This document shows positions 21,298-33,004 of a stretch of 64,000 bases of DNA, in pieces; the stretch's first letter is position 1; every line of letters starts with the position of its first letter. The notes below the pieces were generated by a model. That model had not been told where the DNA came from and made no database searches. It worked only from the letters and a program-made list of their open reading frames with translations. Location: positions 101,216,123-101,280,122 of the forward strand of contig OY744531.1 of the NCBI GenBank assembly GCA_963556195.1. Reading direction: 5' to 3'. Made by a program: the position numbers and the translations under genes. The DNA is from Sepiola atlantica. Lineage: Eukaryota; Mollusca; Cephalopoda; Sepiida; Sepiolidae.

Positions 21298-22440
21298 AAT
21301 ACATTTTCTTATACACTCCACACACGAAATAATATTAGAAATTATAAAACATGTGTAGATTAGTCAATGTGGTTGTGGTCACTTTTCATCTTTATAATTG
21401 CACGAAGTGGCTAAACTGTTCCCTTAGGAATCATGTGAATAAGTCTATGTAACCTCAAAATTAGTTCGAATTTACCTAACAAGTATAGTTTTGCAAGATC
21501 CTGGCCAGGGGGATATAGCATTAATAAATCTGTGAACCGTAAAACGTGTACTGTTGTCTTCTTGATTTGATTTTGTTGCACATGTGCGTTTCTATAAAGG
21601 AATTTGAAGCCCGAATCAGATCTATTCTGTAATGTAAAGCTACCCAACACTAGCTTATACGAGAAATGGTGCAAGTGATGTTGCCTTTAGTAGCATCACT
21701 AAGCTGGATACTCCACCAGACTAGATGAATTCTTGTCCTGGAATTCGATAAGACCAAGGGACCAGAATAAAGATATAATATGACATAGTTAACTGATCAA
21801 TTGGGGAGAGTAAAATTGATGGCCTTATCTTCTTTACTGGCTCGGCGTTTGAGAGGCAGAGGAGAATTTTAATGGAACACTCAAATATCTATGTATCTCA
21901 TATGGAGATCAAGTGTTAGCTCCAGGAAGAGGCCTCTTGATTTCTGAGAACTTCGACTGAAGTAAAATGAAACAAAAAATAGAACTTGGAATTATGCAGT
22001 TACTCTGATTTAATAAATGTGGACACCTCGTGTTTACGACCATTCATAGATGGACGAAGACGACAACATCCAACGACGTATTTGTCTCCCTGCATCTCAA
22101 AGAGACTACGACTACGAGACAGCCTCGGACCACACTATGCAACAGTATTACTCATCTGAAATCAGCTGTTCGTTTATCAATTCACATTTTTGACTTTCCT
22201 TAAAAATCCGGCATTAGGACCAGCTTAGTCTGGCACAAGGCTATTTAATGATTTCAACTTTGGACGGTTCTGGCATAATTATGATCGTGTTCTCAGAAGA
22301 TTTATTTCAATAAAATTTAACGAGAAAGAAAATGGTCTTCAACGGTACAACATGAATTTATAAATTATAAGAATTTATTTATAAAAACCAGACTTTTATA
22401 ATTACAGATGGACCCAAATTACAAGAAACACTATAAGCTC
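21298..22440. other. Unassigned sequence
   Basis: No convincing gene. 21411-21674 is open on - for 87 codons without recognisable similarity. 22020-22150 is less AT-rich than its surroundings. Confidence 0.35.
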
Positions 22441-22779
22441 CTCCCTCTCCCCCCCCACATAAAAAAGGATTTTTTTTAATTAAAAAAAATTTTTTTTTTA
22501 ATTTAAAAAATAAAAAAAATTTAAAAAATAATTTTAAAAAATTACAAATTAAAAAAAAAATTATTATTTTTGTTGTTTTAAATTAATTATTATTTTATAA
22601 ATTTTCTCCATCTCTCCTGAATAATATCCAAGTCTAATAATAATCCCTAGAACCATTTATTTATGAAAATCCAATTTTTATAGGTACGGATTACTTAAAT
22701 AACTTACAATTTTTCTCCATCTCTTTTGAACAGTAGCCCAGTTTAATTATACCCCTAAAAGTATCTTTATTTATATAAG

Positions 22780-23335
22780 GTTATGTATGTGTATATGTTT
22801 ATATATTTGTATGTACAGGATTCATTCTTAAACTAATTAACCAATCATCATGCATTTTGGAACACAGCTGCTAGGTGTAAGGGTGGGTAATGTGGGTTAT
22901 ATTTAGTTTACATTAGTTTAATGCAAATGGGGCATAGACGGACTGAAATCCCTTTGGGAAAATTCGGATAACTTCGATTTTTGTAGAATTTTTAACAATA
23001 GTTATTAGAAATCAATTAATAAATACTCCCCAAATTTCAGGTTTTTTTTTAGTATTGTGAAGGGTTTTTAGGAGACATAATATTGGCACAACCTTCAATT
23101 TGAAAATTCAAATATTTCAGATTTGCATTGAATTGGATCCAGAGTCATTAAACACCAATTAAGCCAGATTCCCTGAATTTTAACTTCTTCTTAAAACCCC
23201 TTGAGCTTAAGTCTTAAATTTGTGACATCTAGAATCAAAATCATGTGATGGATTGTGATCAAAACTGGAATAAGTATTCTACACATAAGATTTAATATCA
23301 TTATATCTTGATTTTAATCTTCATAAGTAGCTATG
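22780..23335 (-). repeat. Interspersed repeat, family Y, copy 1
   Basis: Reverse-oriented copy of sequence also at 45715-46210, 48030-48660 and 53870-54390 (+). Landmarks read on +: CAATCATCATGCATTTTGGA, AAGGGTTTTTAGGAGACATAATATTGGC, GATTCCCTGAATTTTAACTTC and TCTAGAATCAAAATCATGTGATG. Non-coding. The + copy near 45.7 kb is followed downstream by a Helitron-like end at 46898-46902. Confidence 0.7.
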
Positions 23336-23370
23336 TACGGTAACCTCTCTGGAATGAGGTCAGAAGGCAG

Positions 23371-23700
23371 GTGAAGTTTCTTCATCTTGTACTCATCACC
23401 TCTAAAGATTATGGAAGCCATCTTCTTAAAAGAACCAATACAAAAATAGGACACATATTACTCATTCATTCATACATGCACATATATGGGCATATTACAA
23501 CATATTACAATGGTTGTCCCTCACATACATGGGCATATTACAACATATTACAATGGTTGTCCCTCACATACATGGGCATATTACAACATATTACAATGGT
23601 TGTCCCTCACATACATGGGCATATTACAACATATTACAATGGTTGTTCCTCACATACATCAATAGACATATTTATACCTATCTAATAAGGAGACATAAAA
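23371..23700. repeat. 43-bp tandem repeats, 4 copies, in a duplicated segment
   Basis: A unit of 43 bases with GGGCATATTACAACATATTA and CAATGGTTGTCCCTCACATA is repeated 4 times at 23487-23660. The surrounding segment (GTTTCTTCATCTTGTACTCA ... CATACATCAATAGACATATT) has a single-unit relative at 24835-25020. The solo LTR lies between the two. Confidence 0.85.
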
Positions 23701-23967
23701 GTTGTACAAAACATTAATAATCATTGGGATGTTGGGTATAATAAAATTAATAATGCTAATTCTGATACCCGAATAAAGTTATAACATCCGAACAAAGTTT
23801 CTAGAATAAAAACCGCCCATTAGTTAGATTGTTTCATATTGATTATAATCGATCTATCTGCATACAAGTTATGTTTTTTATGTGTATCTGTTCATACGAA
23901 AACAGAAACATGTGTTAACAAAAAAGGAATAGGCAGTAACTATGTACGACAACTGCTCCTGAATTAA

Positions 23968-24826
23968 TGTTGAATATTTGGCTTATAATACGTTTGCATG
24001 TCGGAATCTGGCGTAGTACAACAGCTCCTTTCTTGATCCAGCGAACGGGACGATATGTCGTTTCTCGATCCGGGCGACATCGAGTGGTTTTGCCAGTCAG
24101 TCCTAGCTTTCAATCTCTCCCTTTCGGCTGACACAGCAGTAAACCCAATTCGGGAATTATTATATTTCCCTTTCTTCTTTGCTGTCTCTTCTCTTTCTGC
24201 TTTCAATGTCTGCACCCTAGCTGCTATTGTTAGCGGCTGTTTTGTCGCTGCTACCACTCTCTGCAGACGCTTTGTCGTTGTCACAATTTCGTGTCGACGG
24301 TTTCTTTCTGTAACTGAAATCAATCTACACATAACAAAATATAACAAGCCTTCTCCTGTAGTTCAGAGCCATTTATTTTCATTTTCGTTGAAACATTTAT
24401 TATCTTGTCGACACCGAAGCAAGTTCGTTGAAGCAGAGAGAGAGAAGCTTACGCTAGTTACTTAACTAATTACTTAATCACTTGCAAGGGAAGGAAGAGG
24501 GGGACATCACCTGGCTCTCATTCTTGGGGATCTGAATTCCCCTATCTTATTTGATCGCTACATGGCTAATGCGACTTGACTCGTTGGCTTCTCGTCAAGA
24601 ACTCCCAAAATCACTGCAGTTTTTTCACCGGGAAAACTGTGACGTCACGAAACCTTGTGATCAACGCACAGGTGCGACCCGACCCCTGATCCAAGGTCTC
24701 GTCAACTGTCACTGCAAATCGTGAGAAACATCGCACCAAAGTTGCACGAGATGACTCCGTTACAAATCGCGCAAGTTAAGCGATCTCTCTGTACGTCCAT
24801 CATCCCATGCGTCCCATTATATAACA
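23968..24826 (-). mobile_element. Solo LTR, copy 2 (859 bp, TTAA target duplication)
   Basis: TG...CA ends like copy 1 (3613-4472), with TTAA at 23964-23967 and 24827-24830. Sequence matches copy 1 along its whole length with scattered changes and small indels (for example a 19-base addition after CATTTATTTTC near 24380). The - strand frame (about 24230-24060) is preserved with copy 1 but runs out through the LTR edge. Two insertions with different 4-bp duplications define a family. Confidence 0.85.
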
Positions 24827-24834
24827 TTAAGACA

Positions 24835-25060
24835 GAAGGGTAGTTTCTTCGTCTTTTATTCATCATCCATAAAGATGATGGAAACAGGCTTCCTAAAGAA
24901 ACAATGTAAATAACACTAAATTCTCATTGATTCATACATTCAAATACATGGACATATTACAACAGATTACAATGGTTGTCCCTTACATACATCAATAGAC
25001 ATATTGACACCTATCTAACCTTTTAAAGTGGACATATTACAACAGATTACAAGGTCCAAA
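24835..25060. repeat. Second copy of the 23.4 kb segment
   Basis: TAGTTTCTTCGTCTTTTATT, GGACATATTACAACAGATTA and TACATACATCAATAGACATA align with 23371-23700. Here the 43-bp unit is not amplified. Confidence 0.6.
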
Positions 25061-25480
25061 AAAGAGTCTCTAATCTAATAGGTCTCTCACTATCCACCAC
25101 GCTCCAGCCCCTGTCCCATCGCCGCAATGTTGCATCCTGGTGCTTGTTTTACAAGTATTTCAATGGAATGCGTTCTGATGAACTTGCTGGTGCCCCCTTG
25201 ATGTAAATACACTCGACTAACCCAACAATCAGCTAAATCCCATCCATTCATTGTGGACGTCCCCAGATGCCGGAGAGCCTTCTACTCCAATAGCTTGCTG
25301 GCCTTTGGAACTCCCTCCCTGCTCCCTGTATTGAGATGCAGAAATTTAAAACTAATGTGAACAAGCATCTCGCTGCACAACTCCTAATTCAGGATGACCC
25401 CCAAAACTTTCACTCTAATTCTCAGTAGCCCCTTACCTCTATAGTGGCAACTTGCCTTGTTTGGGTTGAACTAAGTTAAA
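25060..25480 (+). pseudogene. LINE 3' end (CR1/Jockey-like tail)
   Basis: Frameshifted reading of the tail also at 1815-2140: CCAGATGCCGGAGAGCCTTC, TGGAACTCCCTCCCTGCTCC and AATTTAAAACTAATGTGAAC. The 3' UTR ends TTGCCTTGTTTGGGTTGAAC and directly adjoins a reverse Helitron-like fragment. Confidence 0.75.
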
Positions 25481-25486
25481 AAAGTT

Positions 25487-25703
25487 AATTTTCATAGAAA
25501 TAGGATATATTTGAAGTTTTAAGGGGGTTATGACCTTAGAGGAGCAGTTAGAGATTTCGGAACCTTCCATTGTCTTCTCTGGTAAATTTTACATAAGGAT
25601 ATACTTTTAGATTTTATGTAGATTCTCTAACCTTTCTTTCTGTATAGAACACATAAACCTCACGACACACATACACACAGATATTAAGCTTTATATATAT
25701 AGA
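25487..25703 (-). mobile_element. Helitron-like 5' end fragment
   Basis: On - it starts A|TCTATATATATAAAGC (TC at 25703-25702, preceded by host A), followed by a GTGTGTATGTGTG tract, GAAAGGTTAGAGAATCTAC and CATAAAATTT-like blocks shared with H1 and H2 near 2640-2820. Cut off at 25487 in the middle of the family, so no 3' terminus. Confidence 0.6.
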
Positions 25704-26214
25704 TTGACATGTCTCCCAATCCTATATATTTATTGTGCTTATGATTACGTCCGCACACCAAAATCATTCTCCGTACTTGAAATCATTTTTGACACCCAAA
25801 AGCAAATTCACTCTTTGATCCGCTTCCTAAGCATAAAAAGATCAGAATTTCAACATTCCCAACAAGACAAGCAAACACACCATTACACTCTACCCCCACT
25901 TGCTCCATGTCAAGAGTAGAGCAAATGACTTTACTCATACACTAACAAAAGACAGTACACACTCACACACGCATACACACACTGACAGAAAACAAACAGA
26001 GACATATGTACTTTAAACATGTGAATGTTTAACTTTTCTAACCAACAATTTACTCACACAAATTCTTTCAATCATCTGTATATTTGTGTATATATATAAA
26101 TATATTGTCTTGTTAATCATGTTTTATCTCTTTTCATTCAACACCCCAAAAAAGAATTCTGAAAAAGCAACTACATTTTTTTTAGCAAAAACCGGCTCCA
26201 GGTTACGTGAGGTT

Positions 26215-26705
26215 ATCATCATATCATATTCGGTTTAACGTCCATTTTACATGCTTGCATGAGTTGGAGGGCTTTTAAAAATTGACTTCCAAACTAACCA
26301 ATCTCTGACCAGGTCTTTATTTATCCCTCTTTCTCTCAAGTCCATCCTTATCATTTCCTCCCATGTTTTCGTTGGCCTTCCTCTGTGAACTGAACCTGCT
26401 ACCTCAACTGTTCTACATCTACTAACTCAAGAACTCTCATCCATTCTTTCAACGTAGCCATACTATCAAAGTCTCCTGTTCTACACACATCTCCTGATAC
26501 TGTTTAGATTTAATCTTCCTCTGAGGTCATCAGAACTATACCTGTCTTTAAGACTCCCATTACACATCCATCGTATCATTCTCATCATTTCTTTCCATGC
26601 AACGCATGTCCTCAATCCTCACTGGCCAGGTTTCACTTCCATACATCATCACACTACATACACATGCCTGATAGACTCTTCCCTTGAAGCTGTATGAAAT
26701 GTGAG
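26215..26705 (-). pseudogene. LINE 3' end, family 3 (reverse copy)
   Basis: The reverse complement aligns with 19765-20160: ATGGATGTGTAATGGGAGTC, AGGAAGATTAAATCTAAACA, GTAGATGTAGAACAGTTGAG, CAGTTCACAGAGGAAGGCCA and GACTTGAGAGAAAGAGGGAT. It extends further upstream to a YGSETW-like region (CATACATCATCACACTACAT and GTGTATGTAGTG, about 26640-26670). Frames are broken. Confidence 0.75.
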
Positions 26706-27782
26706 CGGAGGTGGGGGTCAAATAAAACACAGTGAGAGAGGAAGAGTGATAGACAAAAACTTAGATAGATCACTTTGTGAGTTAATTGCAAATTACGGCT
26801 AGTTAGAACAATTAAATTCTATTTATTTTTTTGTTGTAAATTACTGGTGTATAAAACTATAGTGGTATATTTTTATTGCACGGTAGCAGTCAATGAGTAT
26901 TGTGCGAGGGAGGGGATGGAGAGAAAAGAGCATGAGAATTGACGGAAGATGATCACTGAAATTCGCTAGCCAGCAGACTCTGTTCCATTTAAATTTATAT
27001 AACATTTTTGCCCACCCACGCATCCAGAATTGTAAACTCCCATTCCTACTCCATCAATGCAGCCATGTCTCCTATGAGACATGGCTTCCATCCATTTTAT
27101 TGTTTATTTAGAGGTAGATGTATTTCCTTTTTCAGGTAACCTTTGCAAATGACCGTCGCAGGTGTTTCTGCATCAAATCACCAGATACTTATTTTCCGGC
27201 CAGCTGTGCCTCCATGTCAATCAGCCACATTTTGTTTTTTCCAGCCAGGTGCATATCCGTATTAATTAAGTTTTATTTTTTTTCCTGACAGGTGCTATTT
27301 CTGATACAATAAACAAGATATTCAACATGGGGAAAAAATCACGCCAAATCATGCCAAAAAAGAAAATTCACTCTTTTATCCGGTCGTCTAGTAAAAAAAA
27401 CAACAGAATTTCATCATTCTCACAGATAGAAGAGAAGACAGAGAGGTGAGAGAACCCTAACCCTAAAACCGACACGCCATTACCCTCAGCTTCCCCCTGT
27501 CTCTATGGCAAGGGGAAAGCAAATTGACTTCCTTGAACTTACCCACACACATATTCACACACTGACAATACACAACGTCTACACTGCTTATTGAACTCAC
27601 ACACAAGTTCACGCACATACTCTCACACTGACTAAAATAAAGGCAAGCTCATATACACACACTGTCTGTGAACTCGCGGCAGCTACACGTTGCAAGTCTG
27701 CTTAGAGACAGTTCAGAGATCTGCTACCAATTCTGACAAACAGACACCTGCCAGCAGATACAAGAGGTCATATATACTCCTC

Positions 27783-28250
27783 ATGTGTCAGAAGTGTGCT
27801 AATGTATGGCTCCGAAACCTTGGCTGTCTCTGCCGTCACACTAAAGAAACTGCATCGTAATTATATAACAATGGTCAGATGGATTTGTATGGTGAGGCCT
27901 GAACAGAGCATACCTTTTGGGTTTCCACTCGCGCAGGTCAACTTGGAAAGCCTTGCAGAGGTCATGCAGAAGAGCAGATTGCATTGGTTGGGGCACATTG
28001 AGTGCAGCAATGGCTAAATTGCTAAAGCCCGACAGTTGAACATGCCAGCATAGAAGACCACCTCTGGCAGACTCAAGTTGTCTTGGAAGGACGTGATCGA
28101 ATGTGATAGGAGAGCCTTGGGTATGGATTCCGTCGAACCTCACCAAAGACAAGAATGGAAGGGAAGATTTGGATCGAGACTGGACAATCAGGCCCCACCC
28201 TCATCAGAGGATTAATTGTGGCCTGATTCAACAAATAAACCGTTTGATGA
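27783..28250 (+). pseudogene. LINE 3' end, family 2, copy A
   Basis: Reads VLMYGSETLAVSAVTLKKLH, MVRWICMVRPEQSIPFGFPL, then QKSRLHWLGHIECSNG before a stop. This is the conserved C-terminal block of a non-LTR retrotransposon ORF (YGSETW ... MVRWIC ... S-R-L-x-W-x-G-H-V). It is 5'-truncated and ends with AACAAATAAACCGTTTGATG and a GAT microsatellite. Confidence 0.85.
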
Positions 28251-28310
28251 TGATGGTGATGGTGATGGTGATGGTGATGATGACGACGATGATGATGATG
28301 ATGATGATGG
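28251..28310. repeat. GAT/GGT microsatellite
   Basis: GATGATGGTGATGG array forming the tail of LINE copy A. Translations appear as poly-Asp, Met or His runs and are not genes. Confidence 0.9.
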
Positions 28311-28329
28311 GTCAACGTTGGTACATTGT

Positions 28330-28783
28330 ACATTAGTCTATACATGTATGGTTCCGAAACCTGGGCTGTCTCTGCCGGCACACTAAAGAAACTGCACCGT
28401 AATGCCAAGGCAATGTTTCAAATGGATCTGTTTGGTGAGGCCTGAGCAAATCATACCTTTTGGGTCTCTGTCTGCACAGGTCAACTTGGAAAGCCTTGTG
28501 GACGTCTTGCAAAAGAGCAGACTGTGTTGGTTGGGGCACGTTGAGCGCAGCAATGGCTGGATTGCTAAAGCCCGACAGTTGAACATGCCAGCAGAGAAGA
28601 CTACCTCTGGCAGATCCAAGTTGTCTTGGGAGGACGTGATCAAATGTGATAGGAGAGCCTTGGGTATGGATTCCGTCGAGCCTCACCAAAGACAAGAATG
28701 GAAGGGAAGATTTGGATCGAGACTGGACAATCAGGCCCCACCCTCATCAGGATTAATTATGGCCTGATTCAACAAATAAACCG

Positions 28784-28790
<7 letters not shown>
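28330..28790 (+). pseudogene. LINE 3' end, family 2, copy B
   Basis: Nearly the same sequence as copy A, starting at the same point of the ORF (TATGGTTCCGAAACCTGGGC). The longest frame reads CLVRPEQIIPFGSLSAQVNL, ESLVDVLQKSRLCWLGHVER and SWEDVIKCDRRALGMDSVEP. Copies A and B are adjacent direct repeats, either a tandem duplication or two insertions at the microsatellite tail. Confidence 0.85.
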
Positions 28791-28814
<24 letters not shown>

Positions 28815-28857
28815 ACGATGATGGTGATGATGACAACGATGATGATGATGATGATCT
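28788..28857. repeat. GAT microsatellite
   Basis: GATGATGATGATG array with GAC interruptions at the tail of LINE copy B. Confidence 0.9.
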
Positions 28858-29439
28858 CTACAAGGTCTACTGAACATGCATGCACACGTATGCACACACT
28901 GACAGAAAGCAAACATATATATACACACCCATCTTATACAGGCCAATTCAGTCTTTTCCCTTCGAACATTCTACAAACGAGGAAACTTAATTTTTCAAAC
29001 AATTCTCTCCTTCAAAATGTTTGAAAAACTATTGAAAATATATAAATATTTTTGTTCTTTAACCATGTTTTATCTTGTAGAGAGAGAGAGAAGATGTCGG
29101 GATGCCCAAGAAAAAATACGATACACATCCGGTAATAAAGAAAACACAGCAAAAAACCAAGTCAGAACAAAGAAAGAAAAATATATTTACTTACATAAGG
29201 TGATTCAGGGTAGTTTATATGCACAGAGCTTATCGAACTCACGTACACGCAAGTTCATACACACATATTGTCTCACTCACAAAAACAGAGGCAAGCTAAT
29301 AGACACACATCTACAATGTCTATCCATTTACACAAACTGTAATACGCAAACTTGTAGCAGACGCTACTACCGGCGAGTGGATATTTATTGCAACTTCTTC
29401 TCTTTCTCGGAGATAGAAGAAGAGGTTATCTCGTGAAAA

Positions 29440-30225
29440 CACGTTAGCCGAAGATTCCGGCCAATCAGGGACCAACAGTTCAACTTGATCACGCGTGACT
29501 TGATCCTTCTAAAAAGATACGCAACAAGTCGCACAGCCTCTTTTCGCTCTTTTTCTCTTCCGATTTTCGACCATCAGGCATTGAGGAGATCGTCATCCAC
29601 GCCTCCTCGGTCGAGGGGTCGTCATCCACGCACCCCCCCCCCCCTCGACCGAGGAGGTGGGGGGGAAGGCAAAAATCAAAAAGTAGGTAATCTTGTTGAA
29701 GAAAGCTGCTCGTATACTTTCCGCAGACAAAGAACTTGTTAAGCTTTGAGGGGTAGAGCGTAACATCGTGGTAGACTATGAGTCACGAAGACATAGAAGA
29801 AAAGACAAGAATAGAATGGAGTAACAATGATACGTGCGTATTGCACAACTTTTATCCTCGGACTGAAGATACAATTTTGAAAGAACAAATTTGGCGCCTA
29901 ATTTTCATGTCACGTGATACCTCTGCAGCGCAGTAATTATCGCGTAGTGCGGTGATCAGGTCGATGGCCTTATCACCAGTTGGTTGAGTGGAACTATATT
30001 CAGTTGCCAATCCAACAGAACTCTTATTTTTCCTTTCCTCACTCGGACACTATCCAACTTTCTTCAATCTATACGAAACAATGTGTAGGTAACTTTTCGT
30101 TGTTGATCCGAAAGAGGTTTTGTTGTTCCGTTCATTTGACGACCGTTTTCACTTTTTATTATTAATAATATTTTAGGAGTTGGTCTTAATACTCTCTGCT
30201 AAAATTAGCTCCGATACTCTCATTA
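29440..30225. other. GC-richer stretch, possible regulatory or unknown unit
   Basis: Noticeably less AT-rich than its surroundings, with CCAATC (29460), CACGTG-type E-box (ATGTCACGTGATAC near 29910) and scattered CG dinucleotides. A strong inverted repeat, CCTCCTCGGTCGAGGGG against CCCCTCGACCGAGGAGG, lies at 29602-29659 around a poly-C run. No credible coding frame was recognised. It could be a promoter region or a degraded element. Confidence 0.25.
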
Positions 30226-30227
30226 CG

Positions 30228-30560
30228 AACTTTCAGCAGCTTACATGAAAGAACTCTTTTCTATCAGCAGTGAGTTGCGATTCGGCTTGGCAGTTATGTG
30301 ATCATCGCCTCTTCACCAGGTGCGCGTCTAGCACGTTTGCGTGTAACGAGATTCATGCGCGATGAATCTTCTTGGTGCAAGAGCCGGATCACGTGATCAG
30401 CAGAACACTCCGGTTCGAGATTGTATCCTAAACCCTAACCAAGATGTAGATCTTGCTTTCTCTGCTGTCGGCCCAGCAGAGAATCGACGAACTCCGGGAT
30501 AAAGTTTATTTCGTCTTGTATACATTCATCATACTCAACCCAATGGATTATCTTTCATTT
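30228..30560 (-). repeat. Interspersed repeat, family Z, reverse copy
   Basis: GTGATCATCGCCTCTTCACC, GAGATTCATGCGCGATGAAT and AAAGTTTATTTCGTCTTG are reverse complements of landmarks in the copies at 13145-13660 and 19285-19765. More diverged than those two. Confidence 0.55.
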
Positions 30561-30647
30561 TGCTCCCGTGTTTCTCCCGCATAAAACTACCACCCGGCTG
30601 TGCACTGCGTTGTTCAATTGTATTACGTTGTGAAGAAAAGTAACAGT

Positions 30648-30898
30648 TGATTTACGCCGGTCTATTGGTTGTCCGTCCTGTGCAGTTCTAGGAGGTGCAC
30701 CCTCCCAGGCTTTGCCTTCACACCCTTTGAGAAGGGGTTAGTTTATTGCTAATCGCCTGAGGCGCCCCTACCGGGGAATGCCGACGGGGCTGCCCAGGCA
30801 ATTTTTAAATGACCAGAGTGCTCAAATTCTCAAGCGCTGGTTTTTTCCCACTTTCCCGACCTTGTGTCACATCTTACCTTGTGGGAGGAAGATAAATA
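30648..30898 (+). mobile_element. U2 snRNA-derived SINE, family 1 (head-truncated)
   Basis: Starts in the link (GATTTACGCCGGTCTATTGG) and runs through GTTCTAGGAGGTGCACCCTC, TGAGGCGCCCCTACCGGGGA and ATGCCGACGGGGCTGCCCAG to GTGTCACATCTTACCTTGTG. The U2 head is missing. Confidence 0.8.
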
Positions 30899-31189
30899 GA
30901 AGTAACAGTTGTATGACGTCATAAAGAAAAGTAACCCCCCCCCCCTTCTCGTTAATTTCTCCTTTTAGTCTCTGTGAACGAGGACCAATAAAGTTGTTAT
31001 AAATAATAGAAATGGACTCTGTCCCATTTTCTATAACCTCTTTATTTTTCGTTGCCTTAGAAAGTTGTCAATAAAAATTAATTATTTTTGTATGGATAGA
31101 TCCGTCATTATTTCTTTTAATAATGTGCTATCTTCAACATCCTAACACTAAGTCTGGGTGGCAATACAAAAAAGAAAAAAACCCGGAAA

Positions 31190-31560
31190 AACAGTGACCG
31201 TAATGGGACCGTTAAAAGTCAATTTATACTTTAAGGGATTGTTAAAAGTCAATTTCGTCAACCAGTCGAGAACGAGGATAGCCAAGGAGGGGCTATAATT
31301 CAAGTTAAAATTATTAACTTGAGTTATCGTTCTTCTTTAGATAGCCCTTGACTTGTTTATAAAGATGGCGACTATATTTTCCGGCATCATTTTTATTTCC
31401 GCGTTTCACATGTATGTAACGATGAACCGGAGTATTTTTAATATTATTTTTTCAATGGTTTAGGTTTAAAAGAAAAATTTGTTTAGAAGTAATGTTGAAA
31501 CTCATTCGATTCTAAACAATTCATGTGACCGAAATAGGAATTAACCCCTTATACCCCTAA
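31190..31560. repeat. Inverted-repeat element related to 43230-43990
   Basis: ACTTGTTTATAAAGATGGCG, CGCGTTTCACATGTATGTAA and AATTCATGTGACCGAAATAG match, in + orientation, the segment 43795-43990, and in reverse the segment near 43270-43330. Looks like a long-TIR MITE family; ends not defined. Confidence 0.45.
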
Positions 31561-32149
31561 AAGTAGTATGGCTCTTGTTAAGTTGTTTACTAGACGTGGG
31601 GGGAGAAAAAAATCGGCGTGCACGTGGTAACGCACGCTAGACGTCGACCCACGTGGCTAAGTTCTCCCTCAGGAGGACTATTATTATTAAGGGTTGGTCA
31701 TTGTTATGTAACACTCTCTACATAGATATTATCACACCCATAGCCTAGAATCGAGCATATATACTTACTTATATGCGAATTCACAACGTAAGTAACAAAA
31801 ATAGAAAATAAAAATTCCACTTCAAAGACTATATATTTTAAATATTTGTATGTTTTTTTTTTCTGGAAACTAAATAAAAACAATTCTATCTATTCGAGAA
31901 TAACAGAATAGACAAATAGTCAATTCGTTATAACTGAAATCATAGTCTACTTAAAATTCGTAACCGAAAGTGTTTATTTTTTTTTTTTAGGATTTAAATC
32001 TTTGAATAGATTAAATAAAAAAAATAATTTTAAATTTATAGTTGAATTTAATTAATTCATATTTATATGATTTTTATATAAAAAAAAAATAAAAATAAAA
32101 GTAATAATGATAATAATGAATCGAGGGTATGTAAGAGAATACGGATCGT

Positions 32150-32480
32150 GCGAATAGCGGATTAACACCGCAAAAAACGAACGCGTTTTTATTCACCGGA
32201 AGTTCCAGTTCCATTATAAGTAATTTGTGAAGAAACCTCCAACATACTGCCATCGAATGTCTGTTCCTTTTTATAAGACGGGGCTGGATATTTTAATTTT
32301 TTTTTATTTTATAAACTGTAGCCCCGTCAGAAACAGAAAATAAACCCCAGAAGATTGTCTGGAGGAGAAGAAAAGGCGATCTTTGGGGGATTCTCGGGTC
32401 AGATATTTACGCCGTGTGTACGTAATCCGTTTGCGTGGCGACCGTTTCTCTCATTTTTATTGTTTGGGGTTCATTTAAAA
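32150..32480 (+). promoter_or_regulatory. Candidate promoter region of DCAF1
   Basis: Relatively GC-rich patch 0.5-0.85 kb upstream of the DCAF1 start. It contains ACCGGAAGT (ETS-family core, near 32198) and several CG dinucleotides in an otherwise AT-rich tract, as in TATA-less housekeeping promoters. A GACGGGGCT ... AGCCCCGTC inverted repeat lies at 32277-32331. No transcript evidence; inference from position and composition only. Confidence 0.25.
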
Positions 32481-33004
32481 AACAAAAAAAAAACGACAAA
32501 AACAAACAGAAAAGTTCGTCTTTAGTCGTTCACAAAACTAATTTTATTTGTATAAATTTCTCTCAGTATATTTTGAAAAAAAAAAGAAAAAAAAAAAGAT
32601 AACATAATCTTTAAATTTTCCCCATAAAGACATATTTTGTTTCTTATTAAAAAAAAAAAAAAATTTGTATTTTTAAAAATTGAATAGTTTTTTTACTTAA
32701 AAAAATATTCTCACATTGGTAAAAGGAAAGAAAAAAAAAGGAAAATTACTATTTTATGTAAAGAAAAAAACTCAAATTAAACCCTAAAAAATTAATTAAA
32801 ATTTATTTTTGTATTTAAAATTTTTAAAAATTTATTTAAATACTTTTATTCTTTGACTTTTTTGCCATATTAATTTTAAAAAAAATAATATCGATTTATT
32901 CGTTTCTATAATATAAGAAGATTAAAAAAAAGAAAAGAAGTTTGTAATAATAAAAAAAGAAAAAAGGCTCAACAACTTTTGTAAAGAAAGCCCCCTTCGG
33001 CCAC

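Noticed and set aside
23371..23717. Protein with HGHITTYYNGCPSHT repeats
   Set aside because: The 43-bp unit changes frame each time, so the repeat appears in two overlapping frames. The unamplified relative at 24.9 kb is not open.
23964..24347. 127-codon gene on the minus strand
   Set aside because: It lies inside the solo LTR and runs past its edge into unrelated flanking sequence. The shared part is retained in the other copy, but no start context or partner gene supports it.
28073..28408. Poly-His, poly-Met and poly-Asp proteins
   Set aside because: These frames (also at 20122-20364 and 28698-29024) are translations of GAT/ATG microsatellites at LINE tails.
31195..31240. Exons of further host genes in the 31-32 kb region
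   Set aside because: Similar sequence recurs near 43.3-43.9 kb as inverted-repeat elements, so the apparent structure is repetitive, not exonic.
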